Shown here: positions 50,217 through 58,053 of the stretch, one piece after another
How the letters are laid out: every line of letters begins with the position of its first letter
How positions within the stretch are numbered: the stretch's first letter is position 1
Assembly (NCBI RefSeq): GCF_013155365.1
Contig: NZ_JABJRA010000009.1
Span: forward strand, 62,001 to 126,000
Direction of reading: 5' to 3'
DNA: 64,000 nt
From: Nocardioides sp. zg-DK7169
GTDB taxonomy: Bacteria; Actinomycetota; Actinomycetes; Propionibacteriales; Nocardioidaceae
Notes under the pieces: generated by a model
The model's database searches: none
What the model was told of the DNA's origin: nothing
The model's input: only the letters and a program-made list of their open reading frames with translations
Position numbers and translations under genes: made by a program

Positions 50217-51917
50217 ATGGACCACCACACCCCCGCCCCCGGCCCCGGCCCGGCCCCTGTCGCCGGCCCTCCCGACCCGTACCAACCCCGCGGTCGCCGA
50301 CGCTCCCGCTCCCTGCGGGGCGTCGGCGCGCTCGCTGCGCCGCTGGCCGTCGTCGTCGCGGGCGGCCCGCTGCTCAGCCCCGTGGCAGCGGCCCCGTCGC
50401 CTGAGTCGGCCCCCACGGCGGCAGCGCAGACCACGGGCGGCTCGCTCGAGCGCCGCCTGCACGACACGCGGATCGAGGAGTCCAGCGGCCTCGCCCGCAG
50501 CACCTACCCGCGCTCCCTGCTGTGGACCCACAACGACAGCGGCGACGGGGCCCGGCTCTTCGCCGTCGGGCCGCGCGGACGCACGCGGGCCGTCCTGCGC
50601 CTCACCAACGCCACGGCCCTGGACTGGGAGGACGTGGCGGCCGGCCCACGCCACACCCTGTGGGCCGGCGACATCGGCGACAACGACCGCCTGCGCGAGC
50701 ACGTCAGCGTCTACCGCGTGCGCGAGCCGCGCGAGGTCGCCTCGGGCGCCGCCCGGGCCACCCGGTTCCGCCTCGCCTACCCCGACGGCCCGCACGACGC
50801 CGAGACCCTGCTGGTGCGACCGACCAGCGGCCGGGTCCTGCTGGTGACCAAGTCCGAGGACGGCGGGGCCGTCTACCGCGCCCCGCGCCGGCTGCGCGCC
50901 GACCGCGTCAACCTGCTCACCCGCGTCGCCGACGCCCCGGCCGGGGTGACGTCCGGCGCCTTCTCCTCCGACGGCCGCTTCCTGGTGCTCGGCACCGAGG
51001 GCGACGCCTACGGCTACCGCACCGTCGGCGGGAGCGGCACCCCCATCACCCTCCCCGAACGGCCCCAGGGCGAGTCCCTCGAGATCCGGCGCGGGCGGCG
51101 CTCCCTGGTCGTCGGGAGCGAGGGTGCCCACAGCCCCGTGTACCGCGTCCCGGTGCCCGCCTCCCTGAGCGGGGCCGACCGGGCGACCAGCCGGAGCGCC
51201 CCCGAGGTCGAGGGCTGGAGGCTCGACCTCGAGGAGGAGTTCAACACCCTCGACCCGGCCCGGTGGAACGTCCGCGACCGCACCTACAACAGCAACGAGC
51301 AGAGCTACCTGCTCGCCGCCAACACCCGCGTCCGCGACGGGGCCCTGGAGATCGCCGGCCGACTGGAGAGCGCGGGCGGGCGCCGCTACACCTCCGGCTA
51401 CGTCGACAGCAACCGCAAGTACTCCCTGCCCGACCACTTCCGCGCCGAGGTCCGGGCCCGGGTGCCGATGGAGCGGGGCCTGTGGGCCGCGCCGCTCTGG
51501 TTTCGCCCCAGCAACGGCTCCAGCGGTGAGATCGACCTGATCGAGACCTTCGGCCGCGAGCGCGACCGTCCCCTGGTCCACCAGACGATCCACACCGGGT
51601 ACGGCGCGGGCCACCGCCAGTCCGCGCTGACCTTCCCGTACTCGCGTCTCGGCGACCCGACGGGCACCGGGTGGCACACCTACCTGGTGGAGAAGACCCC
51701 GAACCGGATCGTGATGAAGGTCGACGGGGTCATCACCGCCAGCTGGCGCAGCGGCGACCCGGGGTGGTTCGACCGCTACTACGAGGCCGGCAAGCGCTGG
51801 AACCTGCGCATCAACATGCAGGTCGGCGGCAGCTGGGGCGGTCTGCCCGACGCCAGCACGGACTGGTCCCGGAGCACCATGGCCGTGGACTACATCCGGA
51901 CCTGGGTCCCCGACTGA
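50217..51917 (+). CDS. Secreted beta-propeller / family 16 glycoside hydrolase fusion
   Basis: 566 residues. An Arg-rich region and hydrophobic segment (ALAAPLAVVVAGGPLLSPVA, about 42-61) form a signal peptide. Residues 80-325 are an esterase-like propeller with SLLWTHNDSGDGARLFAVG and WEDVAAGPRHTLWAGDIGDN. Residues 335-566 are a GH16 domain: LDLEEEFNTLDPARWNVRDR at its start and the catalytic E438-I-D440-L-I-E443 signature (nucleophile and acid/base Glu), followed by WHTYLVEKTPNRIVMKVDG. It probably cleaves a beta-glucan or related polysaccharide outside the cell, perhaps trimming the local polymer. The fusion is unusual. ATG at 50217 is preceded by GAGGAGC. Confidence 0.85.
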   Translation: MDHHTPAPGPGPAPVAGPPDPYQPRGRRRSRSLRGVGALAAPLAVVVAGGPLLSPVAAAPSPESAPTAAAQTTGGSLERRLHDTRIEESSGLARSTYPRSLLWTHNDSGDGARLFAVGPRGRTRAVLRLTNATALDWEDVAAGPRHTLWAGDIGDNDRLREHVSVYRVREPREVASGAARATRFRLAYPDGPHDAETLLVRPTSGRVLLVTKSEDGGAVYRAPRRLRADRVNLLTRVADAPAGVTSGAFSSDGRFLVLGTEGDAYGYRTVGGSGTPITLPERPQGESLEIRRGRRSLVVGSEGAHSPVYRVPVPASLSGADRATSRSAPEVEGWRLDLEEEFNTLDPARWNVRDRTYNSNEQSYLLAANTRVRDGALEIAGRLESAGGRRYTSGYVDSNRKYSLPDHFRAEVRARVPMERGLWAAPLWFRPSNGSSGEIDLIETFGRERDRPLVHQTIHTGYGAGHRQSALTFPYSRLGDPTGTGWHTYLVEKTPNRIVMKVDGVITASWRSGDPGWFDRYYEAGKRWNLRINMQVGGSWGGLPDASTDWSRSTMAVDYIRTWVPD

Positions 51918-51924
51918 GCCGGCA

Positions 51925-51975
51925 CCGGTGACCCGCCCCGGCGCCCGCTGCGGTGCCGACGGGGCGGGTCACCGG
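51925..51975. terminator. Bidirectional terminator, GH16 / flippase
   Basis: CCGGTGACCCGCCCCG (51925-51940) is the exact inverse of CGGGGCGGGTCACCGG (51960-51975), a 16-bp perfect stem with a 19-base loop between convergent genes. The right arm includes the stop codon of the flippase gene (51969-51971). Confidence 0.8.
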
Positions 51976-53507
51976 CGTCCCGGCAGCAGCGCCGCCAGCT
52001 CCGCGGTGTGCAGCCGGCGACGGTCGGCGACGGCGTACCCGCCCACGGCGAGCGCGCTCACCACGACCGAGACGGCCAGGGCGACGACGCCCTCCCCGAG
52101 CCACGCGCGCGCCAGCCACGCGACCGTGCCGGCGCAGGCCAGCACGGCGAGCAGGCAGCGACCCAGGCTCCGCACCGCGGGCCGGACCCCGGTGAAGCGC
52201 CGCACCTGCACCACCGCGAGCAGCGTGTCCAGCCAGGCGCAGGCGGCCCAGCCGATCGCCGCGCCGGTGATGCCGTACGGCGCGATCAGCGCGAGGTTGG
52301 CCGCGACGTTCACCGCGAGCACGACGCCCTTGTTCGCCGCGGCCCAGCCGCTGTGCCCCGACATCAGCAGCAGCGACTGCACGTTGCCGCCCACCAGCAT
52401 CCCGACCCCGCCGACGCAGAGCGCGACGACCGCGCCCTGCCCGCTGTCGAAGCCGTCGCCCAGCAGCCCGAGCACGGTGCCGGCGTGCACCGCGAGCAGG
52501 ACGTAGACGGGGGTCCCGGCCAGCACGATCCAGCCGCCGGTCACGTCGTAGAGGTGCTGCACGTCGCGGCGCCGGCCCTGCGCGAGCAGCGCGCTGAACC
52601 GCGGTGCGACCACGATCCGCATCGCCTGGAGCAGGGCCGAGCCGGCGCTCACGAAGCGGGTCGCGGCGCCGTACACCCCCGCGGCGGCGGGACCGGCGAT
52701 CAGGCCGACCAGGATCACGTCGAGCCAGACCAGCGACTCCTCCAGCCCGGCCGAGAGCGTGCGCGGCAGCGCGAACCCGAGGGCCCGGCGTCGCAGGGCC
52801 CGGTCGGCCACGCGGACCACCGGGAGCGCGTGCGCGCGCTCGAAGCGGGTGACCTGGCGGTGCAGCACCCACAGGGCGACCAGCGCGCCGGGAAGCAGCG
52901 GGGCCGTCCACGCCACCCCCGCGGTGACGACGGCGCCCCCTGCGGCGGTGCCGGCGAGCACCGCGAGCGGGCGGGCCAGCGGCACGGCCACATTGCCCAC
53001 GAGCGTGTAGGGCACCACCCCGCCGAAGGCGCGGGTCGCGGCCAGCGCGGCCAGCATCACCGCGGCCAGCGGGACACCGCCCAGCACGGCGCCGAGCGCG
53101 CCGGAGTCGACGACGTCGATGCCCTGCCCGGCCAGCGCCGGGCGCAGCAGCAGCCACCCGCCCCACAGCGCCAGGCCGGTGCCGCCGGCAAGGCCGACCA
53201 GCAGCAGGCACGCGGCCCGGACCTGGCCCGGCTGCTCGTGGCGCAGCCGGGGCACCAGCCAGACCGCGGTGGTGTCGGTGCCGAGCCGGGCGAGGCTCAG
53301 GCAGATCATGAACACGCCCATCGCCTGCAGGACGAGGCCGGAGCCGGCGGGCCCGAACTGGCGGGCGAGGACCAGCACCAGGACGAAGCCCATCGCGGTC
53401 CCGAACAGCGACCCGGCCAGGCTCAGCGCGCCCCCGCGGGCGGTCGAGCGCAGCTCCCCCGCCCGCTCCGCCGAGGCCTCACCGGCCCGGAGCGGCGTCG
53501 TACTCAT
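51969..53507 (-). CDS. Second polysaccharide flippase (Wzx/MOP superfamily)
   Basis: 512 residues, about 14 helices. GGALSLAGSLFGTAMGFVLV and VLVLARQFGPAGSGLVLQAM open the protein in the Wzx manner; SLARLGTDTTAVWLVPRLRH follows. It is a different subgroup from the flippase in operon D, so it probably serves a second repeat unit. ATG at 53507 follows AGGGACG. It is transcribed alone, divergent from the kinase-like gene, with regulatory site e (palindromic core CCCAATTGGG) 90-107 bp upstream. Confidence 0.85.
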   Translation of the reverse strand: MSTTPLRAGEASAERAGELRSTARGGALSLAGSLFGTAMGFVLVLVLARQFGPAGSGLVLQAMGVFMICLSLARLGTDTTAVWLVPRLRHEQPGQVRAACLLLVGLAGGTGLALWGGWLLLRPALAGQGIDVVDSGALGAVLGGVPLAAVMLAALAATRAFGGVVPYTLVGNVAVPLARPLAVLAGTAAGGAVVTAGVAWTAPLLPGALVALWVLHRQVTRFERAHALPVVRVADRALRRRALGFALPRTLSAGLEESLVWLDVILVGLIAGPAAAGVYGAATRFVSAGSALLQAMRIVVAPRFSALLAQGRRRDVQHLYDVTGGWIVLAGTPVYVLLAVHAGTVLGLLGDGFDSGQGAVVALCVGGVGMLVGGNVQSLLLMSGHSGWAAANKGVVLAVNVAANLALIAPYGITGAAIGWAACAWLDTLLAVVQVRRFTGVRPAVRSLGRCLLAVLACAGTVAWLARAWLGEGVVALAVSVVVSALAVGGYAVADRRRLHTAELAALLPGRR

Positions 53508-53596
53508 CGCCCACGTCCCTTCGCGCGACCTCCCCGGTGGGTCGCCGGGCCACTGTGTCGCGGCGCGCGCGGGTGCCTCGGAGCAGCCCGGCCGCA

Positions 53597-53614
53597 CTCC
53601 CCCCAATTGGGTAC
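53597..53614 (+). promoter_or_regulatory. Polysaccharide-regulon site e
   Basis: CTCCCCCCAATTGGGTAC lies 86 bp upstream of the kinase-like gene at 53700 and points to it. Its core CCCAATTGGG is a perfect palindrome, so it could also serve the divergent flippase gene. Confidence 0.65.
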
Positions 53615-53699
53615 GTCGGGGCGGACGCGGCCCGCCGCGGGCGCCGGCCCGAGGAGCCTGAGGGCCCACGCACGCCTCGCCCCTCGGGAGACCTCCCTC

Positions 53700-55070
53700 G
53701 TGATCCGGCCCGCCTCCCCCCTCGGCCCCCTCGGCCCCCGCCACCCCTCAGCACCCTCCGGCACCGCACCGCTCGCCCCCGAGCTCGACGGACCCCTCGC
53801 CCACCTCGCCGAGCAGCTGTGGGGCACGGCCCTGCGCGCCGGCCGGCTGCGCCTCTCGCGCCGCGCGCCCGCACCGGGCTGGCGCGAGGCGGAGCACTAC
53901 CTCGTGGTCCCGTCGATCTCGCGCGCGACCATCCTGGTCCCCGACGTGCCGAGCGCCGCCCTGCGCGGCGCGCTGCTGAACTACCGGGGACTGCGCTCGG
54001 GCGCGACGGCCATGCAGCGCTCGGTGCTCGGCGGCGCGGTGACGGCCCGGGTGCGGATGCCGTTCCCCCGGCTCTCGGTGCAGGTCCCCGACGACGCGGC
54101 CCCCGACGAGCTCCCCCTCGGTGCCCTCGAGCGGATCCTCGGCACCGGCCCCCTGCTCGCCTCGGTGGGGGTGCGCACCGGCGCCAACCGCAAGGCGACG
54201 CTCCAGCTCGTCGATCCCGACGGACGACCCCAGGGCTTCGCCAAGCTCGGCTGGGACGGCGCCAGCACCGCCGGCATCCTCGCCGAGAGCGCGGCCCTCG
54301 AGCAGGGCCCGCACTCCGGGCGGGTCCGGGTGCCCCGCCCGCTCGCCACGGGGACCCTCGGCAAGCACCCCTACGTCGTGACCACGCCACTGCCGCTGGA
54401 CGTCCGGGGGCTGCGCGGCACGGTCGCCGCGCCCACGCCCGAGGAGCTGGCCACGCTGTGCCCGCGCGACCGGGTCGCGCCGATGGCGAGGACCGGCCAG
54501 CTCCGCGCCGTACGCGAGCGCCTGGCCGCCCTGGCGCCCGCCCCCGGCACCGCGCCGCTCGTCGCCCAGGCCCGCGAGCTGGGCGACGCCCTCGCCGCGG
54601 TGCCCACACCGGTCCCGGTCGCCACCCGGTGGCACGGCGACCTGACCCCGTGGAACGTCGCCCGCGACGGCGCCGGCACCCTGTGGTGCTGGGACTGGGA
54701 GTCCAGCGAGCCCGACGCCGTGGCCGGGCTCGACGCCCTGCACTGGCACTCCGCCGTACGCCGGGAGCGCGGCGAGCGCCTCGGTGCCTCGACCCCCGCC
54801 GCGGTGCTCGCCGACGCCGCGCCGATGCTGCGCGCCGCCGCCCTGCCCCGCTCCTGCGACGGCGCCGTCGCCGCGCTGTGGGCGCTGAGCATCGCCGAGC
54901 GCGCGCTCGGCCTCGCCCTCGGCGTCGGCGACCCCGTCGACCCGCCGACGGGCACGGAGCGCTGGGAGGACGACTGGGTCCGGCCCGACGAGCTCGCCGC
55001 CCTGCTCGGCGGTGCCCGACGGCTGCTCCCCCGTGAGTCGGACCGCGCGGCCGAGCGGACCTCCGCGTGA
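53700..55070 (+). CDS. Aminoglycoside-phosphotransferase-like kinase
   Basis: 456 residues. The C-terminal half has the APH/choline kinase fold: ATP-binding Lys in GFAKLGWDG followed by the helix Glu in LAESAAL, catalytic loop H312-G-D314-L-T-P-W-N319 (Brenner-type HGDxxxxN), and metal Asp in CWDWES. The first 160 residues are a separate region of unknown fold. It lies in the polysaccharide region and is translationally coupled to a LamG protein. It may phosphorylate a sugar or amino alcohol used to decorate the polymer; antibiotic resistance is unlikely. GTG at 53700 follows CGGGAG. Confidence 0.75.
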   Translation: MIRPASPLGPLGPRHPSAPSGTAPLAPELDGPLAHLAEQLWGTALRAGRLRLSRRAPAPGWREAEHYLVVPSISRATILVPDVPSAALRGALLNYRGLRSGATAMQRSVLGGAVTARVRMPFPRLSVQVPDDAAPDELPLGALERILGTGPLLASVGVRTGANRKATLQLVDPDGRPQGFAKLGWDGASTAGILAESAALEQGPHSGRVRVPRPLATGTLGKHPYVVTTPLPLDVRGLRGTVAAPTPEELATLCPRDRVAPMARTGQLRAVRERLAALAPAPGTAPLVAQARELGDALAAVPTPVPVATRWHGDLTPWNVARDGAGTLWCWDWESSEPDAVAGLDALHWHSAVRRERGERLGASTPAAVLADAAPMLRAAALPRSCDGAVAALWALSIAERALGLALGVGDPVDPPTGTERWEDDWVRPDELAALLGGARRLLPRESDRAAERTSA

Positions 55071-55918
55071 GCACCGCGCGCGGCCGGACCGCACCGGCCC
55101 GGGTTCTGCCCGGCGCCGCCCTCCTCGGCGTGCTGACGGCGTCCGCCTGCGGTGCCCCCCTCGTGGTTCCCGACCCCGCCAGCCGCCCGGCCACCGAGCG
55201 GGTCGACCACCGTGCGAGCGCCCCCGCGGACGCCGTCGTCCTGCTCGGCGTCGACGGTGCCGGCCGGCCACGACAGCTCGGCTCCGCGGAGGTGCGGGTG
55301 GGTGCCCTGTCCCTCGACGGCGGGCGGATCGTCGTGCGCGGCACCAGCCCCGTGGGCGACCGGGCGCTGCGTCTGCCCGCCTTCGCCCCCGACCCCGGCC
55401 CCTACCCTCGCGCGGCGCTCACCGTCGCCCCCGTCGGGGCGCGCGACCTGCTCGAGCCCGGGACCCGGCCGTTCACCTGGGGCACGGACTTCCGGGTGGA
55501 CCGCTCCACCGGCACCAGTGCCGTCGACAACGGCGACAACCTCGTGCAGCGCGGCCTGTCCAACGACGCCGGCTTCTTCAAGGCCGAGCTCGACCAGCGT
55601 CGACCCGGGTGCACGGTCACCGGCTCCGAGGACACCCTGATCGTGCACGCCAGCGAGCGCGTGGTCCCGGGGCGCTGGTATCACCTGCGCTGCGAGCTGA
55701 GCGCCGGCGAGCTCGCCGTGCACGTGACCGAGCTGACCGGCGAGGACGGCGCCCGCTCGTTCGCCAGCCACGTCAGCGGATTCGTCGGCGACGTGCGCTT
55801 CGAGCACGGCGTCCCGCTGGCGATCGGCGGCAAGGTGGGCCTGGACGGCCGGCTGCTGCCCCACGCGACCGACCAGTTCAACGGCCGGATCGCGGCGCCG
55901 TACGTCGGCTACCTGTGA
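55067..55918 (+). CDS. Exported LamG/concanavalin-like protein
   Basis: 283 residues. GTG at 55067 overlaps the kinase stop (GTGA). The N-terminus has a signal sequence, VLPGAALLGVLTASACGAP, whose Cys suggests a lipoprotein, though the lipobox T-A-S-A-C is imperfect. Residues 85-283 form a jelly-roll domain with FTWGTDFRVDRSTGT, DNLVQRGLSNDAGFFKAELD and RWYHLRCELSAGELAVHVTE, a pattern seen in LamG-like proteins next to actinobacterial polysaccharide genes. It probably binds the polymer; no catalytic acids can be assigned with confidence. It converges on the propeller gene with a 3-bp gap. Confidence 0.72.
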   Translation: MSTARGRTAPARVLPGAALLGVLTASACGAPLVVPDPASRPATERVDHRASAPADAVVLLGVDGAGRPRQLGSAEVRVGALSLDGGRIVVRGTSPVGDRALRLPAFAPDPGPYPRAALTVAPVGARDLLEPGTRPFTWGTDFRVDRSTGTSAVDNGDNLVQRGLSNDAGFFKAELDQRRPGCTVTGSEDTLIVHASERVVPGRWYHLRCELSAGELAVHVTELTGEDGARSFASHVSGFVGDVRFEHGVPLAIGGKVGLDGRLLPHATDQFNGRIAAPYVGYL

Positions 55919-55921
55919 GCC

Positions 55922-57151
55922 TCAGCGCACGAAGCGCACCCAGCCGCGCGCGGGCACACCCGCGACCCGGGTGATCCGCCCGCCGGCGACCAGTCCGCGC
56001 GGGCTGACGTCCAGGGCGTAGATGCCCCAGAAGTCCGGCACCGCGGGCCGCCAGGACAGCACCCGGCCGGTCCCGAGGTCGGCCGCCAGGAGCTTGGCGC
56101 GCGAGCGGCCGCCGTACCCGCCGTGGACGCCGAAGTAGGCCAGGTTCTTGTGCACCCGGACCGCCTGGACGTCGCCGCCGGCCGGGACCCGCCACTGTCG
56201 TTGCCCGGTCCGCACCGACCACGAGCAGAGCACGTTGAAGTTGTCGGCCAGCACGATCCGGCGCCCCTTCGAGGCCACCTGCAGGGACAAGACGTCGCCG
56301 CCGGTGCGGGCGAGCTGGCGACCGCGGGTGCGACCGCTGTCGAGGTCGAGGGCCACGATGCTGTCGCGGGCCTTGCCCTGCACGCGCTCGAAGGCGCCGC
56401 CCACCCAGACGCGGCGGGTGGCGGTGTCCACGCCCAGCGCGAAGACGGGCCCGTTCAGCCGCGGGTCGAAGCGCTCGTCGCGGTTGCCGCTCGCGGGGGC
56501 GAGCCGGGTCAGCCAGGACTGGGCGACCCCGCCGACGCGGGTCATCCGCCCGCCCACGATCAACCCGCCGTTGCCGAGGGCGAGGGCCTGCACGCCGTGG
56601 TCGAGCCCGGCGTCGAAGTCGGTGGCCACGCGGCCGGTGTCGAGGTCGATCTTGGCCAGGCCGGTACGCGGCCGCGCGCCGACCCGCTCGAAGTAGCCGC
56701 CCACCCACAGCCAGCGGCCCCGGGTCTCCAGCGCCCGGACCACCCCGTCGGTCCCGGGCACCGCGCCCGCGACGAAGCGACCGTTGCTCAGCCGGAACAC
56801 CGCGAGGTTGCGGGCCGGCCGGCGGCGTCCCCCCGGGGCGATGGCGTTCTTGAACTCCCCGCCCACGATGACCAGGTCGCCCTTGATCCGCACCGCCATG
56901 ACGCGGCCGTCGACGCCCCAGCTGCGCTGGACCTTGCCCGGTGCCGCCTTCCGCGCCGCGGGCGGCGCCGCGGTCGCAGCGGCGGCGGGCGCAGCGGACG
57001 CGGCGAACGGCCCGCGTCGGTCGGCGTCCGTGCCCGGGAGGCTCACCGACGCCAGGACGAGCGCGGCCAGCAGGGCGAGGCGGACGAGCTGGCGCAGCGG
57101 ACCGGACGCGCCCGAGCGGACCGGGCCGACCGGGCGCCGCGCGGCGCTCAC
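55922..57151 (-). CDS. Secreted beta-propeller protein with GGxFxxV repeats
   Basis: 409 residues. GTG at 57151 overlaps the sulfotransferase stop (GTGA); an in-frame GTG six bases upstream is the alternative. Signal peptide: Arg-rich start and LVRLALLAALVLASVSLPG. The mature protein is built from about six blades, each with a V-G-G-x-F/M-x-x-V signature: VIVGGEFKNA, WVGGYFERVG, IVGGRMTRVGG, WVGGAFERVQG and VAGGRITRVAG. These are the repeats of PQQ-like or delta-60-type propellers. It is probably extracellular and structural or ligand-binding; no active site seen. Confidence 0.75.
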   Translation of the reverse strand: MSAARRPVGPVRSGASGPLRQLVRLALLAALVLASVSLPGTDADRRGPFAASAAPAAAATAAPPAARKAAPGKVQRSWGVDGRVMAVRIKGDLVIVGGEFKNAIAPGGRRRPARNLAVFRLSNGRFVAGAVPGTDGVVRALETRGRWLWVGGYFERVGARPRTGLAKIDLDTGRVATDFDAGLDHGVQALALGNGGLIVGGRMTRVGGVAQSWLTRLAPASGNRDERFDPRLNGPVFALGVDTATRRVWVGGAFERVQGKARDSIVALDLDSGRTRGRQLARTGGDVLSLQVASKGRRIVLADNFNVLCSWSVRTGQRQWRVPAGGDVQAVRVHKNLAYFGVHGGYGGRSRAKLLAADLGTGRVLSWRPAVPDFWGIYALDVSPRGLVAGGRITRVAGVPARGWVRFVR

Positions 57152-58053
57152 GTCCACCCCAGCCGCCGGCCGAGGAAGCGCTCCAGCTCGGCGTTGTGGG
57201 GGGCGAAGTACCGCGCCAACAGGTCCCGCTCACGGGCGGGGACGGGGTCGGAGCGGCGGCTCGCGTTGAGCCCGCCGGTGCGTGCCAGCCGGGCCGGGGG
57301 CACCCCGAGGAAGTCGCAGGTGCGGTCCAGGACCGCCTGCGGGTCGGCGTACAGGTCCTCGCTGCGCAGGACCAGCAGCTGCTCGGGCGGGAACGCCGCG
57401 AGCCAGTTGCGCAGCTGCGGGAGGTAGACCCCGCGGGCGCGGTAGGAGTACCAGTCGTGGGCGGTGCTGTAGTACGTCGGGTCCGCCGCCATCCGCTCCA
57501 GCTCCCCGGCGGTGCGGTCCTCCTCCGCGTCCAGCGCGTCGGCGAAGCCGAGCGGCTCCACGCCGTTCTCGACCCGCTCCTGGTAGTGCGACCAGGCCCG
57601 CTTCACCGGGTCGCGCAGCAGCACGATGCTGCGCACGCCCGGGGCGACGCGGCGCACCGCGCCCGCGATCCGCGGGTCCCACAGGTAGTACGGCGAGGCC
57701 TCGCCGCCCAGCGGCGCGTGGCCGAGCCGGGCGCCGACGACGGCGCGGTAGGGGCGGGCGTGGAAGTGCGAGCGGTACCACCGCTCCCCGCGGTGGGCCT
57801 GCTTGAAGAAGTAGTCGGTGCTCTTCTTGCCGCGCACCTGCGGGTAGAGGCCGAGCAGGCCCGGGTGCTGGAGCAGGTAGTCGAACATCGAGGTGGTGCC
57901 GCCCCGCTTGGTGCCGATGACCAGGAAGTCAGGGGCCGGGCGCCACGGCGAGGTGGCCAGGCCGTAGGCGCGGGTGGTGCGGTCGGCGGCGTCCTTGAGC
58001 CAGCGGGGGGCGCTGTCCTTGAGGGCGCCGCCCGGTCGGGTCGCGAGGCTCAT
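57148..58053 (-). CDS. PAPS-dependent sulfotransferase
   Basis: Transfers sulfate from 3'-phosphoadenylyl sulfate to a hydroxyl or amine. 301 residues. The 5'-phosphosulfate loop is GTKRGGTTSMFDYLLQHP (from about residue 48), and the 3'-phosphate site is IVLLRDPVKRAWSHYQ (R and S conserved). The layout resembles the heparan-type sulfotransferase group. GLYPQVRGKKSTDYFF is typical of the bacterial carbohydrate members. Coupled to a chain-length protein upstream and a propeller downstream. It points to a sulfated polysaccharide. ATG at 58053 overlaps the chain-length stop. Confidence 0.85.
   Translation of the reverse strand: MSLATRPGGALKDSAPRWLKDAADRTTRAYGLATSPWRPAPDFLVIGTKRGGTTSMFDYLLQHPGLLGLYPQVRGKKSTDYFFKQAHRGERWYRSHFHARPYRAVVGARLGHAPLGGEASPYYLWDPRIAGAVRRVAPGVRSIVLLRDPVKRAWSHYQERVENGVEPLGFADALDAEEDRTAGELERMAADPTYYSTAHDWYSYRARGVYLPQLRNWLAAFPPEQLLVLRSEDLYADPQAVLDRTCDFLGVPPARLARTGGLNASRRSDPVPARERDLLARYFAPHNAELERFLGRRLGWT

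Noticed and set aside
53700..55070. Aminoglycoside resistance gene
   Set aside because: Only the kinase fold matches; the extra N-terminal region, coupling to a LamG gene and polysaccharide context argue against resistance.
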